Both the position numbers and the translations under genes were made by a program. The notes beneath the pieces were generated by a model, which searched no databases, was not told the DNA's origin, and worked only from the letters and a program-made list of their open reading frames with translations. 64,000 bases of DNA from Paramecium octaurelia (lineage: Eukaryota > Ciliophora > Oligohymenophorea > Peniculida > Parameciidae): contig CAJJDP010000037.1 in the NCBI GenBank assembly GCA_905182995.1, positions 67,369-131,368 of the forward strand, given 5' to 3'. This document shows, piece by piece, positions 49,559-60,626 of the stretch (the first letter of the stretch is position 1; every line of letters starts with the position of its first letter).

Positions 49559-50356
49559 TCATTCCTGTTACATTTATTCATTACTAAAACCATTTTTTTA
49601 AAGCAAACTCAAAACCTCTTTTTCATTATAGGTTTTACTCTTAACTTCCTTTCCTAGTTTGCTGATAACGACAATCTCTATCTTAGAAGGCTGAGGAGAG
49701 GATGTATCCATAGTTTTCACGAGTGCTTTAATAGCAATGTCCAATCCCTAATAAATTATAAGATCATATTACTTATTCTAAGGTTAAATTATCTTTGTAA
49801 TCCTATTTTAAGTAGCTATTGGCAGCCAAGTTATTTTTTCCAATAGCAGTTGCTTTCCAACCAGCGTAATTGCCTGATGGATCGGTACTAAATAATTGAA
49901 AACCATTTTCCTTATCATAGCCTGCAAATAAGAATGCTGTTCCAAATGGTCTTTGTCCTCCCACTTAGGTTTTATTCTGTTTATAATCACATATGTTTAT
50001 GATCAATTATTCTAAGCCAATGTTATCTTAAAACTAATATCTATGTTTCGATTAATGATTTACCTATGATTGGCAGCAGCTTCTCTGGCATAATTAATTA
50101 AAATATTTGCATCAGCAGTATGACCTGAGACCACTGAAAATATGTGTCTGTCAATTGGATAGATTTTTTCAGAATGTTTTGAATGTTCTAGTAAATGTGA
50201 TACTTCTTATTTTTCAGTAGCTAAAATCATTCCATCGTTAGTCAAGACTCCAAGTGCAGATCCCGTTTAATTAATTGCCTCGATGGCATATTCCACCTAT
50301 TTTAATCTGCCATCTGGAGTGAAGGTATTAGTCTTTTAGTCGTATCTCCTTGACAT
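49559..50356 (-). CDS. PSMA4: 20S proteasome subunit alpha 3 (PSMA4)
   Basis: Two introns (23 and 25 nt) give 249 residues. The N-terminus [20 protein letters not shown] and [18 protein letters not shown] is that of the alpha 3 (PSMA4) type. Then come [35 protein letters not shown] and [20 protein letters not shown], followed by [19 protein letters not shown] and [14 protein letters not shown]. It forms part of the outer ring of the 20S core, which gates substrate entry. Its stop lies 47 bp from that of the capping protein gene (convergent). Confidence 0.95.
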
Positions 50357-50523
50357 TGAATTTAATTTAAATTAATATATACTGGTGTTCAAATAAAATT
50401 AAGGTATATAATAATCATAAAATCATATGCTTCACAACATTCTATTGCATGATAAGCATTTCATATAATCCCATTTCTTACATCAACTCTCTTGTATTAT
50501 TCATTATATGAAAAATTTGATTT

Positions 50524-51946
50524 TCATAATTGGGCTACAGATATTCCAATCCATTAATTATTTTGATCAAAACACTCTATCATTTTCAAATGAATAAATA
50601 CTCCTAAGGATAAACATATTAATCCAGCTATATGGTCATAATCTGGATTCGATGATGTTATTGATTTTCTTCCTTGCTCCATCTTTCGTATCAATTCACT
50701 CATTTGTTCAATGAATTTCAGATGTTGAACACTCACATTTTACTCAATAAAGTATTGAACTATTGAATACGCCTTTAATAATGATTTGTGAGAGTTTTTC
50801 TATTCAATTTTGCTTTTGATTTTTTCGAACTTTTCCAAAATCACTTTATCAATATTATGCCTTAATGCTTAATATTTCAAATTAAATTTATCAAGCAAAT
50901 AATTCAAGCATCTGGCTGTCTTAATTTGAAGTTCTATCTATGACTTGACGTTGATTTCTATAATTTTAGCAGTTAAAAATTTAACTAAGATTTTGAGGAT
51001 TTGATGCAACTATTATATATAAATATAGAGGAGATACCTAAAATTCCAGATTTATCTAACTGTTTACTATCAATCTATTCAAACATTCAATTATCACGCA
51101 TCTATGCTTGTAATAAAAGAGCTAAACTTAATCCTACTAACTATATAGATATTGAACAATAAATGGAACTATTTGAGCCACGTCCTTGTAACTTTCCAAA
51201 TCAGAGAGCACTAAAACCATATAATATTTGAGTTACATTAAACAAACTCTTGAGAAAAATTGAATTTCAGACTCATTACTTCTTTTTCAAATAAATCCTT
51301 AAAGCTTTTCACGATAGATTGTTAATGAACTGTCAAGATACTCATTACGTTGTCCTTTATTATATTGAAAGTCTTTTTGCTTTCCACATTTTAGAATGAC
51401 TCTGTTTACATGATATCCTTGTATTGCACTTAAATCAATAGGGAGGGAATTTACTTATGGATTGAGTCTCCTGGGAATTGATCATCTAATAATCCTTCAT
51501 GACATTGAATATGGAAAGAGAGGGAAATCCGAGAGGGATTTTAACTGTCCTCATCTAATGCGAAATTAGATCTCTTAGATCCAAGCTCTTGAATATTGGG
51601 ATTCTATACTTGATCGTTGAGCACATACTCATCCATTCTTTTGGATAAATTAATACTATCCATATATTAAAATCCATAGATCTCAGACTAAAATGATTTG
51701 GGGTCACAGTACCTTGAGCAAATTTTGATCCTTGATAGCCAATTCAATGTCCTGGGAATTGAGTTACTTCTTTCTGAAGTGTCTTTGATATTTAATTGCC
51801 TCCTAACACATCATATTAATATTCACTTGAATGATCTTCCTCACATTCTATTCAACCAATATGAATAAATGTAACTCTGCCCCTTGCTCTATGGTTTTAC
51901 CCCGAAGAAGTCCTTTCAATATGCTTTCATCTCGATACACAGACAT
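50524..51946 (-). CDS. TAF6: Transcription initiation factor TFIID subunit 6 (TAF6)
   Basis: Three introns (25, 26 and 28 nt) give 447 residues. The N-terminal histone fold reads SVYRDESILKGLLRG, LFILVEQNVRKIIQVNINMM, EAIKYQRHFRKKQLNSQDIE, LAIKDQNL, then EIYGF, matching the TAF6 (H4-like) fold and the short conserved linker. The C-terminal HEAT-like part contains SDLESYKDVAQIVPFIVQYL, then LHQILKILVKFLTAKIIEIN and TARCLNYLLDKFNLKYQALR. TAF6 pairs with TAF9 in TFIID and SAGA. An upstream ATG at 52038 would add 31 residues. A coding-like stretch continues past the stop (50380-50520) in another frame, so the C-terminus may be longer with a missed intron. Confidence 0.85.
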
Positions 51947-52038
51947 TGAAGAAAACACAAATTTTGTCGATTTGATATTTACATTAAAAAAGATATTGAA
52001 ATAACTTCTACAACCCCACCTGAAAAGATGAGTATAGA

Positions 52039-52465
52039 TCATTTTTTCTCTCTTTTCGGAGTTAAATCTCTTCTACCGAAGGGTGAAGCATCTCTTTTCA
52101 TAGCGATCTCCGGGGTTCTGCTCCTTTCCTATTGAGATTGCCGAATTTAAATCTCCATTCCATCCAGTGTGATCTTGCGTGTAGTGTTCGTCAAAGTTTC
52201 TTTGCCGAAGAATGCTTTAGGTACTAAATGCTGGTCATATGCCCAACATTCGATCGAAATCGGCTACTTTTCCCTGGCCTAATACTGAATGCACATGTTG
52301 CATGTTTGAGATTGCTATTACAACTAGAATATAAATGTCGATTGATGTGTTTACACTTAAAATGTTCGAAAATTGGCAATGTTCACCGATCTTCAAGAGA
52401 AAATAAATGTCAATAGGGATCAATTCTGCTGATGCCTTTATCGATTCAATATATAACTTATTCAT
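52039..52465 (-). CDS. Small uncharacterised protein
   Basis: About 132-136 residues, depending on which single intron is used (31 nt from GTAAACAC, or 19 nt from GTATTAGGC); both keep the frame. The N-terminus is MNKLYIESIKASAELIPIDI, the C-terminus a basic Ser-rich tail with RSQ-type and DASPFGRRDLTPKREKK motifs (possible phosphorylation sites). No family recognised. The region has higher GC than its surroundings. Confidence 0.6.
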
Positions 52466-52602
52466 ATATTATTATATAAAACTTTTTATTGATGCTTAAT
52501 GCATGTTATCCCTCAATCAAATCAATTATGAATATTAATTATCATAAAGACACTTAATTGAGACATTTATAAGTAAATATTTGCACTATTTAATACAAAA
52601 AA

Positions 52603-52985
52603 TCAATCCTCTTTTTGCAGTAGACAATTCGGACATATGTCGAAGTCACAGATTTAGCATCTATGTGCTTGATTTTATATTGTCTCACTACAGTAATCGC
52701 AAACGTGATGAGGTACAATGCTCAATTTCATTCTTTATAATAGTAATTAAGAGTTTACGGATGTCCTGCTCCACACATAATTCCAAACAAGGGGGGAGGC
52801 ATGCATTGCAAACAGAATGCTTCTGCGCATTACTAGCACCAATAGCGAGATCTGCAATTTTTAATCTTACATTCTGCACATGGATGACCACTACTTGATT
52901 TCCAAGTCAATTAATGTCCGCTCTTGTTGCAATAATAGGTTGGAGGGGGGAAGTATTCGGGATTAGTTTACTATGGGGGATTCAT
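52603..52985 (-). CDS. Small protein with two DC1/C1-like zinc modules
   Basis: One 26-nt intron gives 118 residues consisting almost wholly of two similar zinc-binding modules. Module 1: YYCNKSGHQLTW, then GHPCAECK, CRSRYWCQQCAEAFCLQC. Module 2: GIMCGAGHPM, then HHVCDYCS, AHRCQICDFDICPNC. Each has Cys-x3-Gly-His, a Cys-x2-Cys, a (Tyr/Arg)-x-Cys-x2-Cys and a final Cys-x2-Cys, as in DC1/C1-type domains. These bind zinc and often mediate protein or lipid contacts. A run of six C/G at 52791-52796 and another at 52945-52950 were read exactly, since the frame depends on them. Function unknown. Confidence 0.78.
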
Positions 52986-53053
52986 AACTAATTAAATAAA
53001 TGAATTCGAATGATAAAACATATTTGTTTATTATTGTACTATTCATAATTATA

Positions 53054-53469
53054 TCAATCCTTGGGCTTCTTCTTGATTCTTAATTAGTTTGAGTGTCCAC
53101 ACTTTCTCTTTCTGCAATTGTGGGCTTTTGGTGGTAATCTAACAATAATCAATCAATTCAATACCTGGCATAGCAAACTCTGCATATTTTTTTTTCAACG
53201 TTATACTTTTTGGCAATAGCAGCAATGGTTGGCTCCATACCACCTCCTCTGAGTCTCAATACTAAATGAAGAGTTGATTCCTTTTAGATGTTATAATCGG
53301 AAAGAGTTCTTCCATCTTCCAATTGCTTTCCAGCAAAAATCAATCTTTATTAATCAGGAGGGATTCCTTCCTTGTCTTAGATCTTAGCCTTAACAGCATC
53401 GATAGTATCAGATGGCTCGACATCGAGTGTGATGGTCTTGCCCGTGAGGGTCTTAACAAAAATTTACAT
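53054..53469 (-). CDS. UBA52: Ubiquitin-ribosomal protein eL40 fusion
   Basis: One 26-nt intron gives 129 residues. A full ubiquitin ([20 protein letters not shown] to LVLRLRGG) is followed by eL40 ([40 protein letters not shown], then [11 protein letters not shown]) with its four Cys. Processing after Gly-76 releases ubiquitin and the large-subunit protein eL40. The ubiquitin part differs from human only at a few positions (for example Asp and Ala near the acidic loop). The intron is in the eL40 part. Confidence 0.97.
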
Positions 53470-54171
53470 ATTATTTTAAATTTTTAAAAAATCTTTAATA
53501 AAATAATTTATATTCATAACAAAAGCATTAAATAAACAAAATACTTTCTATTTCTAATGCCAACCATCTGAAGTTGACTGATAAGTTATAACTATTATAT
53601 TGATTGCCATTTTAGTCCAACCATCTTCCTTTAAATTCTCTGTCAAAACTAAAAAATAAATAATAACTTTAAGGTATTCTCAAAAAATAAAAGTGTTTTA
53701 AATTTTTAGTTTGCAATTTCTTATTGCTATACAAAAAGAAAGATATCATTCATATTTGAGATTTAATTTTTGATATAAATTATCCTCCATCACTAGAATG
53801 GATTTTGTTTCCATAAACCTATCTGAGAATATCAAATGCACTTTCCAATTTATATCCAACTTCTCAAAATCTAAATAATTCTTCAATAATATTTTAGTTA
53901 GAATCACTATATTTTTATAATTTTTATGCTCTCTTCTATATTTTAACCAATAAATTGTTATATTGTAATTGTATTTTGATTCTTATAGTTCTTTTGTAAA
54001 TGTTATAAAATGCTAATCCTTCTAAGAGAAAAATATTATATAGTTTTTAAGGATTTCACTGTTCTGTGTTGTAAAATAATTGAGATAAACAATAACACTA
54101 GCGCAAGGACTTAATAGGTTTGTTTAATTCAATAAAAATTATTTATAAATAATGACTATTATATTTTTCTA
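53470..54171. other. Intergenic region with coding-like remnants
   Basis: About 700 bp between two minus-strand genes. It holds an ATG-less minus-strand ORF (listed separately) and, nearer the ubiquitin gene, a short coding-like frame (LTENLKEDGWTKMAINIIVI) behind a possible splice acceptor. These might be exons of one unrecognised gene. Confidence 0.4.
53746..54166 (-). pseudogene. ATG-less ORF, possible decayed or unusual gene
   Basis: A ciliate-code frame of about 135 codons ending at TGA 53746-53748. The translation is coding-like (FFSQKDQHFITFTKELQES, LKNYLDFEKLDINWKVHLIF, SDRFMETKSILVMEDNLYQK), but there is no ATG at its 5' end: no CAT is present on the plus strand across the first 250 bp. 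Either the start is on a missed exon, the start codon has been lost, or it is chance. No family recognised. Confidence 0.35.
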
Positions 54172-55154
54172 TCAATAATATATTGATTATTAAATTCCTT
54201 TTGTGACTTTATTCATCCAATTAAATTTTTTCTGCTCTTTATTCTTAGCACTTCCATCATCTTTTCCAGGCCAATAAGCAATTAAGTTATATTAAGGAGG
54301 AATTTTTGCATCAGACTTATTTCTGGTCACTGGTTTATTAGGATTACCCTACACTAATAATATTATCATACCCAATATTTAATTTTGGCTGGCTCTATTT
54401 TTTTTTTATCATAAAGCAATTCTAAAGATCTACCGAATGTATTATAATCAACAGGATATGGCTTATATTTAGTACAATCTGGTTTAGGATAATTTTTAAT
54501 CATTTCTAGCTTAAACTTATCAAAATCTTTGTGTTTAGCAATCATAACCTTTGGATTTGTATTATTGTGTTTTAATTTGGGTAGAATAGGCTTTATTATT
54601 AAAATGAAGGAATACGTGAGGATTATAGCTGCCTGGACCTGCTGGTAAGACAGCTCCTAAGTGTTAATAGTCTTAAACGAAGTCTGGTTTTTCTCCATAT
54701 TGAATTTTAGTTTTGCCATTCCATTTTTTAGCTTGATTCTCAATGGATCTATTCTCATCATACTTTCCTGGTCCGGGTTTGGGGTAGTTTTGTTTAGTAT
54801 TCTGGAGGAATATATCATCTATGAATGTATTTCTCTTCAATAGTTCGCTTTTAGATCTAAATAAAGAGAATGATTATGCATTTACCTTTTTCTTTCCTTA
54901 TCTTTCTCGTTTACCCACTTGTATTCAACATTATATTGCACAGGGACCTTACGATTTCTAAATGGTTTGGCTATGTCATCCAAAAAATGTCCTCTTTTTG
55001 TAATTGTGGGAGGTTTCTTTAATTTGCCTGCAAAGAAGTCTCTTTCTTAGACTTGTTTTAGAGGGTCACAATACTTCTTGGGGACTTCGTATCCTTCAAT
55101 ACCCCAAGCGCCTGTTTCACCTCTAACAACACTGTACATTTATTCAATAGTCAT
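54172..55154 (-). CDS. SHIPPO/ODF3-like ciliary protein with Pro-Gly-rich repeats
   Basis: Three introns (29, 25 and 23 nt) give 301 residues. Repeated motifs of the sperm-tail Pro-Gly-rich type are spread along the chain: YPKPGPGKYDENRSIEN, then LPAGPGSYNPH, then YPKPDCTKYKPYPVDYNTFG, and PPQYNLIAYWPG. The N-terminus (RGETGAWGIEGYEVPKKYC) is another such unit. Proteins of this group bind to ciliary or cortical microtubules, often as inner junction or luminal components. Start: ATG at 55154 (MTIEQMYS); an in-frame ATG at 55139 is an alternative. It is divergent from the TBC gene with only 80 bp between starts. Confidence 0.72.
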
Positions 55155-55234
55155 TACTAGATTAAATCATAAGTTACATGAGGGAGCTGATCGACTTGTA
55201 TGCATTATATTATAATTAATTAATATTTTAACGA
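55155..55234. promoter_or_regulatory. Very short divergent promoter interval
   Basis: Only 80 bp lie between the start codons of the SHIPPO-like gene (minus) and the TBC gene (plus). Both transcription starts must lie here. The assignment rests on orientation; no motif is recognised. Confidence 0.4.
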
Positions 55235-56402
55235 ATGTCCGAGCAATTTTAAGGTAGGTCCTCCCATGGATAATTGGAAAGGAAATTCGAACCGGCTATC
55301 GAGAACCCAAAGCCTACCCAACAAACTAGAAATATAAATGTGACAGGGGTAAATAGGGATTCCAAAACTATTCATTATCCAAAATAACCTAAGGTATTTA
55401 ACTTGAGTTCATTTAGCAGATATAAATAATCAAGGTTCCATAAAGATGTGGAAGTAATTAAACTGTGTGTTCAGTTTAAGGATTTAGTACATTAACATAT
55501 GATGATATTAGACCAAAAGAGAAAGAGGAAAGTGTAATAAATAAAATAATGAGACTATTTACTCGGGAAGTTGATCCTTGTAAATGCTTGCCTTATTAAA
55601 ATAATACTTGCATCAAGGCTAAGGAGTGGTTAGGAAACTACGACACTGAAAAATTAAAGTCCAAATATTCTAATTTATTGGAAAGTAAGTGTGAACCAAA
55701 GATCATCAAACAAATAAATCTTGATGTTGAAAGAACTCATCCACTTAAGAATTACCCCTAAAAATTATCTGATTTACAATAGGTTTTGATTGCATATTCC
55801 AAATACAACAAAATTGTTGGTTACATGTAAGGAATGAACTTTGTTGCTGCTGGATTGATTTATCATTCTGACAATTACGTTGCCTTTGAATTACTCAGAA
55901 AACTCATTGATTAACTATAAATGAATGACCTTTATTCGCCTATGTAAGTTTATATAATAGTAGGTCTCCTGGTTTATCGAAACATATCTAATTGATTGAT
56001 TATCTCATCCTAACCAAGATGCCAGACTTATACTAACATTTCTGTATCAACGGTGTGAAAGTGGACATGTTTTGTGCCTCGTGGTTATTTTCACTATTTG
56101 GAATGATGATCCCAATCCAGAAACAAGTGAAATTGTTCGATTGTATCTTCAGGTATGGTTGGACATACATCTATCAATTGATTATTGGTTTCCTCCTTTA
56201 TCATTAAGAGATTTTGATGAGTGAAGATATGACTGGAATTATCTGCATTCTTAGCCAATAGAATTACAGAATCGATGATAATGAGTTGGAGGTGGATTGG
56301 GATGAGTTGCTTGATGCTTCCCTTAATGTCAAAATCAGCAAGACATTTATATAAGAAATGCATATGAGATTTGATACTAAGATTTAGACATTTAAAATAT
56401 GA
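55235..56402 (+). CDS. TBC-domain Rab GTPase-activating protein
   Basis: Two introns (23 and 20 nt) give 374 residues. The catalytic fingers of the TBC fold are present: the arginine finger in INLDVERTHP (about residue 160) and the glutamine finger in VGYMQGMNFVAAG (about 192). Downstream helices contain CINGVKVDMFCASWLFSLFG, where many TBC domains have the Trp-x4-Phe motif, then FDCIFRYGWTYIYQLIIGFL. The N-terminal 90 residues are low-complexity and polar. It should speed GTP hydrolysis by a Rab protein in membrane traffic; which Rab is unknown. Confidence 0.92.
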
Positions 56403-56468
56403 GAAAACACTAAATTTTAAACTAATATTATATTAAGTGTATTTAATAAAATAATATAACAATTTAGT

Positions 56469-56749
56469 ATGAACAGTTTATAAGTATCTGAATTCTCAAA
56501 CCGTGTTTTTGATCGCTATGACAAAAATCATTCAGGATTTATTGAAAAAGATGAATTAAATGCATTGTTGTATAATTTGGCAATCGAATTGAATTCCCAG
56601 GTTTGTATTCTAAAATAAGTTAGTAACCAACAAAAAAGGAAATTGATTACATGTTATCTTATTTGGATACAAACAATGACAGTAAGATAAGCAGAACAGA
56701 ATTTTAGAGATTAGGAGAATTAATGGTTAAAGTATTAGGAAACAAATGA
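56469..56749 (+). CDS. Small two-EF-hand calcium-binding protein
   Basis: One 23-nt intron gives 85 residues. Two EF loops are visible: DRYDKNHSGFIEKDEL and LDTNNDSKISRTEF, each with Asp at loop position 1 and acidic residues at the end. Length and layout match small calbindin-type or half-calmodulin proteins. A role as a calcium buffer or sensor is likely; no partner is indicated. Confidence 0.88.
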
Positions 56750-56898
56750 TTTTTATATAAAATAAATGTCAAATTAAATTATTTAATAACTCTCTTAATT
56801 GATCAGAAAATTAGGGAGTAGGTTTGAGAACTTGTTCAATAATATTAGTTTCTAATAAATAATTGCGTTTGAATAATAAACAAATTTATTTAATTTTT

Positions 56899-57457
56899 AT
56901 GTCTAGTCAAGAATAAGAAATAGACAAAGAATTAGATTAAGAATAGGAGAATGGGGGCGATTAAGAAGATTAAGAGGAACAAGATAGAACCTTATCTGGA
57001 AAAAAGAAATAACCAAAAAAATATGAGTATTCAATCATAAAATTATAATAGAAGAATTACTGAAGGTCTTAGCAATAGGAAGCCAGGATAAAAATTCACA
57101 CCAGAAGAGGACAGATTAATTTTAGAATTGGTTCAAAGTATTGGGCCAAAATTCCAAAAAATTCATAAGCATTTCCCTGGCAAAACTTTGGCTATGGTTA
57201 AGAACCGATATTATAAATATTTAAGATATAGGTGGGAAGTACTTGATTAACAAAATAATATAACTGAATAAAATAAAGAAACAAACAAGCAAAACCACCA
57301 TTCTAATGAGTCTTATGAAATATTATGTGAAAAATAAAAAAAAATCAGTAGTCTATTGCATTAGGAGAGAAATGATCTTGTAAATTCAATAGCACAGCGC
57401 GCTTCGACTCCTAATGCAAAGATATTTGTGGAATATTTAATAGATTAAATGTTATGA
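56899..57457 (+). CDS. SANT/Myb-like DNA-binding protein
   Basis: One 25-nt intron gives 177 residues. An acidic N-terminus (QEIDKELDQEQENGGDQED) is followed by a single SANT/Myb repeat: GQKFTPEEDRLILELVQSIG, then PKFQKIHKHFPGKTLAMVKN, then RYYKYLRYRWE, with the spaced aromatic residues of the repeat. It probably binds DNA or chromatin. The stop is TGA at 57455-57457, but the same frame remains open for another 121 codons (see findings). Confidence 0.8.
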
Positions 57458-58412
57458 TAGATAATTGTGTTGTTGTATAAAATATATTTTAAAAAAATAG
57501 AAACTCAATATTTACTTAAATATATTCAAATATTTTTCAAACAAACTCATAAATTATACCTATTCCTCAATGAACCTTTCTCGTTGGTCTCCTTATCTGG
57601 TCTTAATCAATCTATAAAATCTATTATGCAAAAATTTCCAGTTTTATTATTCGAAAATCAATCAAAGTTTAAACAATAAATTTCATTTTAGAATCCAAAT
57701 AAGCAAATCTTTTCATAACAAATTCTCCTCCAAAATCAAACAATTGATTCCCTATTACACTAAAATTACTTAAGCATTGCTATCTATATAAATGAAATGG
57801 CTTAGTAGTTATTTACTATCTGATTGAAAAAAAAATATCCTATTATTAGGGCGTTGAATATGACAAGTTAAAGCGAAAACTCTAAAAAATAGTAATTTCA
57901 TCATAGATTCAAATTTAAATACAACTTTAGAGTGGATGAACTTAAACTAATCTAAATTTAGTCGAATTTATCTCAAAATAATATAAAATCTACTAAATAT
58001 TGAATCTATTTTTTACTATCTAATAATTATTCCTATAAATAGAGCTTCTTATAAATGATTTGATATTCATTGAAAAATCTTGGTAAAATGAAAAGTTTTT
58101 TTAATATTTTCACTTTCTCTTTATCAATAATTAAAAAATTCTATTCATATTTAGACACCCTTGATCCATTTTCGAATTATGAACAAAGATAAGAGTTTAA
58201 ATTACATATTCATGTCCAAATTCTATTAAATCTCAATTTTTATATTAATATAAATATCTAAACTTTATTTTTACAGATATTAGTAATTGTCTGTCCAATT
58301 ACCAAATTAAATTAAATTAGAATGTGAATTCAATAGATCAATTGAAAATTGTTATGAATAATAAATCATTTTTAACGTGATCATTTATTACAATAAATAA
58401 ATTATTATTATA
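57458..58412. other. Intergenic region with an in-frame extension ORF
   Basis: About 950 bp. The first 366 bp continue the SANT gene frame up to TGA 57821-57823 without an ATG, with coding-like composition. The remaining roughly 590 bp are AT-rich with no supported feature and must include the promoter of the next gene. Confidence 0.4.
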
Positions 58413-59054
58413 ATGGAATAACCAGAATAAATACCAGAAGACCCTAAGATGCTATTGTTGACAATGGAATTAAATAGAATGGCATATGAAAGGTAGATTA
58501 TCAAATCAAAAGAAGAACTTTCGAAGAATAATAACAATACATCTAATAAGGATAATCACTAAATTAAAGAATATGAAAATTAAATAAGAAAACTTAAAGA
58601 AGCTTTGGAAGTTAAGGATAAAAAATTAGACTAGCTGACTCAAGAATTAAACTAAGAAAGATAAAAAAATGAACATCTTTAAAAATAACTTAATAGTGCC
58701 TCTAAATAATTATAATAACCCAAGGACGTGAAATCTTAGCCTATTGATGCAAAATCGCTCTAGTAATTATTAAAATAATAACCAAATTCAAAACCTCAGG
58801 TTTAAACTGTTATGCAAAATGTACCAATAAAAGGAAACCCAACAATTAAATCATACCCAGGTCATTAGCAATAATAGGCTCCTTACTTATAATAACATCA
58901 ATAATAGCAGTAGCCACCACAACAATAGTAATCTTCACAATCAAAGCACATTGGCAATTAATAAAAGTAAGTTTATCAAGGTTAACCTTAATATCCATAA
59001 TAGCAACAACCTATGTACATCCCATAAGCACATGTATCTTATTAAAGAAGATGA
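58413..59054 (+). CDS. Coiled-coil and poly-Gln protein
   Basis: Intronless, 213 residues. Residues about 10-90 form a coiled coil (IRKLKEALEVKDKKLDQLTQ). The rest is Gln-rich with runs encoded mainly by TAA and TAG and several Pro (QQQPPQQQQSSQSK). No globular domain. The gene illustrates the glutamine use of TAA/TAG better than any other in the window. Function unknown. Confidence 0.75.
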
Positions 59055-59109
59055 TGATTATGTAAAAATTTTACAATAAATATTAAATAAAATTTATTAT
59101 TTCAATTAA

Positions 59110-60402
59110 ATGGAAACTCTTGACAATGAAAAATGGATTGATCTTTAAGCTCAAATAGACGATTAAAACTAAATAATTAAACGTAATCTTATCATTAATA
59201 TTGAAGACTAATAGGAGGAGATATACCAATACAAATAAGTGATTTCAAGTTATAAAACATAAATAAATCAAATGGAGAATAGAATGAATTAATTTACATA
59301 AGCAGAAGTGTTGCTCAGAGATGCAAATCATAGAAATGATATTTTGATAGCAGAAATCGAAAGATTAAATATTATCGTTTTTCAATAAGGAAATGAAGTA
59401 GAGGAATGGAAAAACAAGGCTCAACGATTGGATTTAGCTTTACAAGAATACAAACAATTCGAACTTAGCAATAGAGATATGGTTCTTAAGGCAACCAGAT
59501 TGGCCGAGGAAGTAGAAAGATTGAAAGATTTATTAACAAAAAAATAGCTTGACTACCAATAACTCTAAATAGAACTAAGTTAAACATAACAAGAATTAGA
59601 AGATGAAAGAAATAAGGTGAAATTACTCGAAGATAGATTAGCTGAATTGGAATCAGAAACTCCCACTGAAAAAGCTCTTAAATAGATCTTGATTCAAAAA
59701 ACAGAAATCATAAGATTACAGTAAATAATTTAAAGTTTGAATAATAAAATTTAATTATAGCAATAGGAAATTGATGAATTAAACATTAAATATAACAATT
59801 AATTAAGGGCTAATGATGATTTGAGAACATCAGCAGAAGCTAATGAAAAAAAAGCAAAGAAGGCTGAACTTGACCTTTAGAAGGCTTTGGAGGAAATTGA
59901 GAAATTAAAAAAATAGTTGATTGATGCACAAAATGCTAAACAAGCAGTTTAAGCAGCACCATAAGGAGTTGATTAAAAAAAAGTTGATTAGATGTAAGAT
60001 TTAATTTAAAGTCTTTAAAAATAATTAAGAGAAACAGAGGACAATTTACAAGATACTCTCAATAAACTTCGAGATGCTGAAAATAGAATTAAGCAATTAG
60101 AAAGACAACTCAAGGATCTGGAAGCATAGAATTAATTGGCTTAGGATAGGCTAAAAGCTTAATAATTATTATAATCTTAAATGAACAATGCTAATAATAA
60201 TATTAAATAACAATAAGTGAATGCTTCAGATATTATTGCTGATTATGAAAGACAAATTTAGGAATTATTGAAGGAATTGGAAAAACTTAGAAATGCTAAA
60301 CCATTTGATGATAGAATGTTAAAAAGATAAATATAAGATTTGTAATCATTAATAGTTCTTATGTGTGCTGAAATAGAAGCCTTAAGAGCTAAAATTAGAT
60401 GA
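59110..60402 (+). CDS. Coiled-coil structural protein
   Basis: Intronless, 430 residues, coiled coil from about residue 15 to the end with few Pro. The middle includes AEVLLRDANHRNDILIAEIE and LATRLAEEVERLKDLL-type heptads, then low-complexity Ala/Gln (AKQAVQAAPQGVDQKK). The C-terminus is MLKRQIQDLQSLIVLMCAEI, EALRAKIR. It lies 55 bp after the previous gene on the same strand. Likely cytoskeletal; no family is assigned. Confidence 0.8.
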
Positions 60403-60626
60403 GTATAATAAAAGCAAAAATAAATAATTAAGAAATTACTTTAAATTTGTGTTTTCATAATTAATTATTTCATTTATTTATTGGTATTCTCTGATCTGGC
60501 TAAATATTTATGAGATAATAAATTATATTTAATAGTTTGTAATTTATATATTCTAGATATTCAAGAATAACTTTATTAAAAAAAAATATTTATTGATTAA
60601 ATTAATTTATAAAATCTTTTCCAAGT

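Noticed and set aside
52581-52898. Plus-strand ORF of 105 codons
   Set aside because: Opposite strand of the two-module zinc protein, whose Cys pattern is clear.
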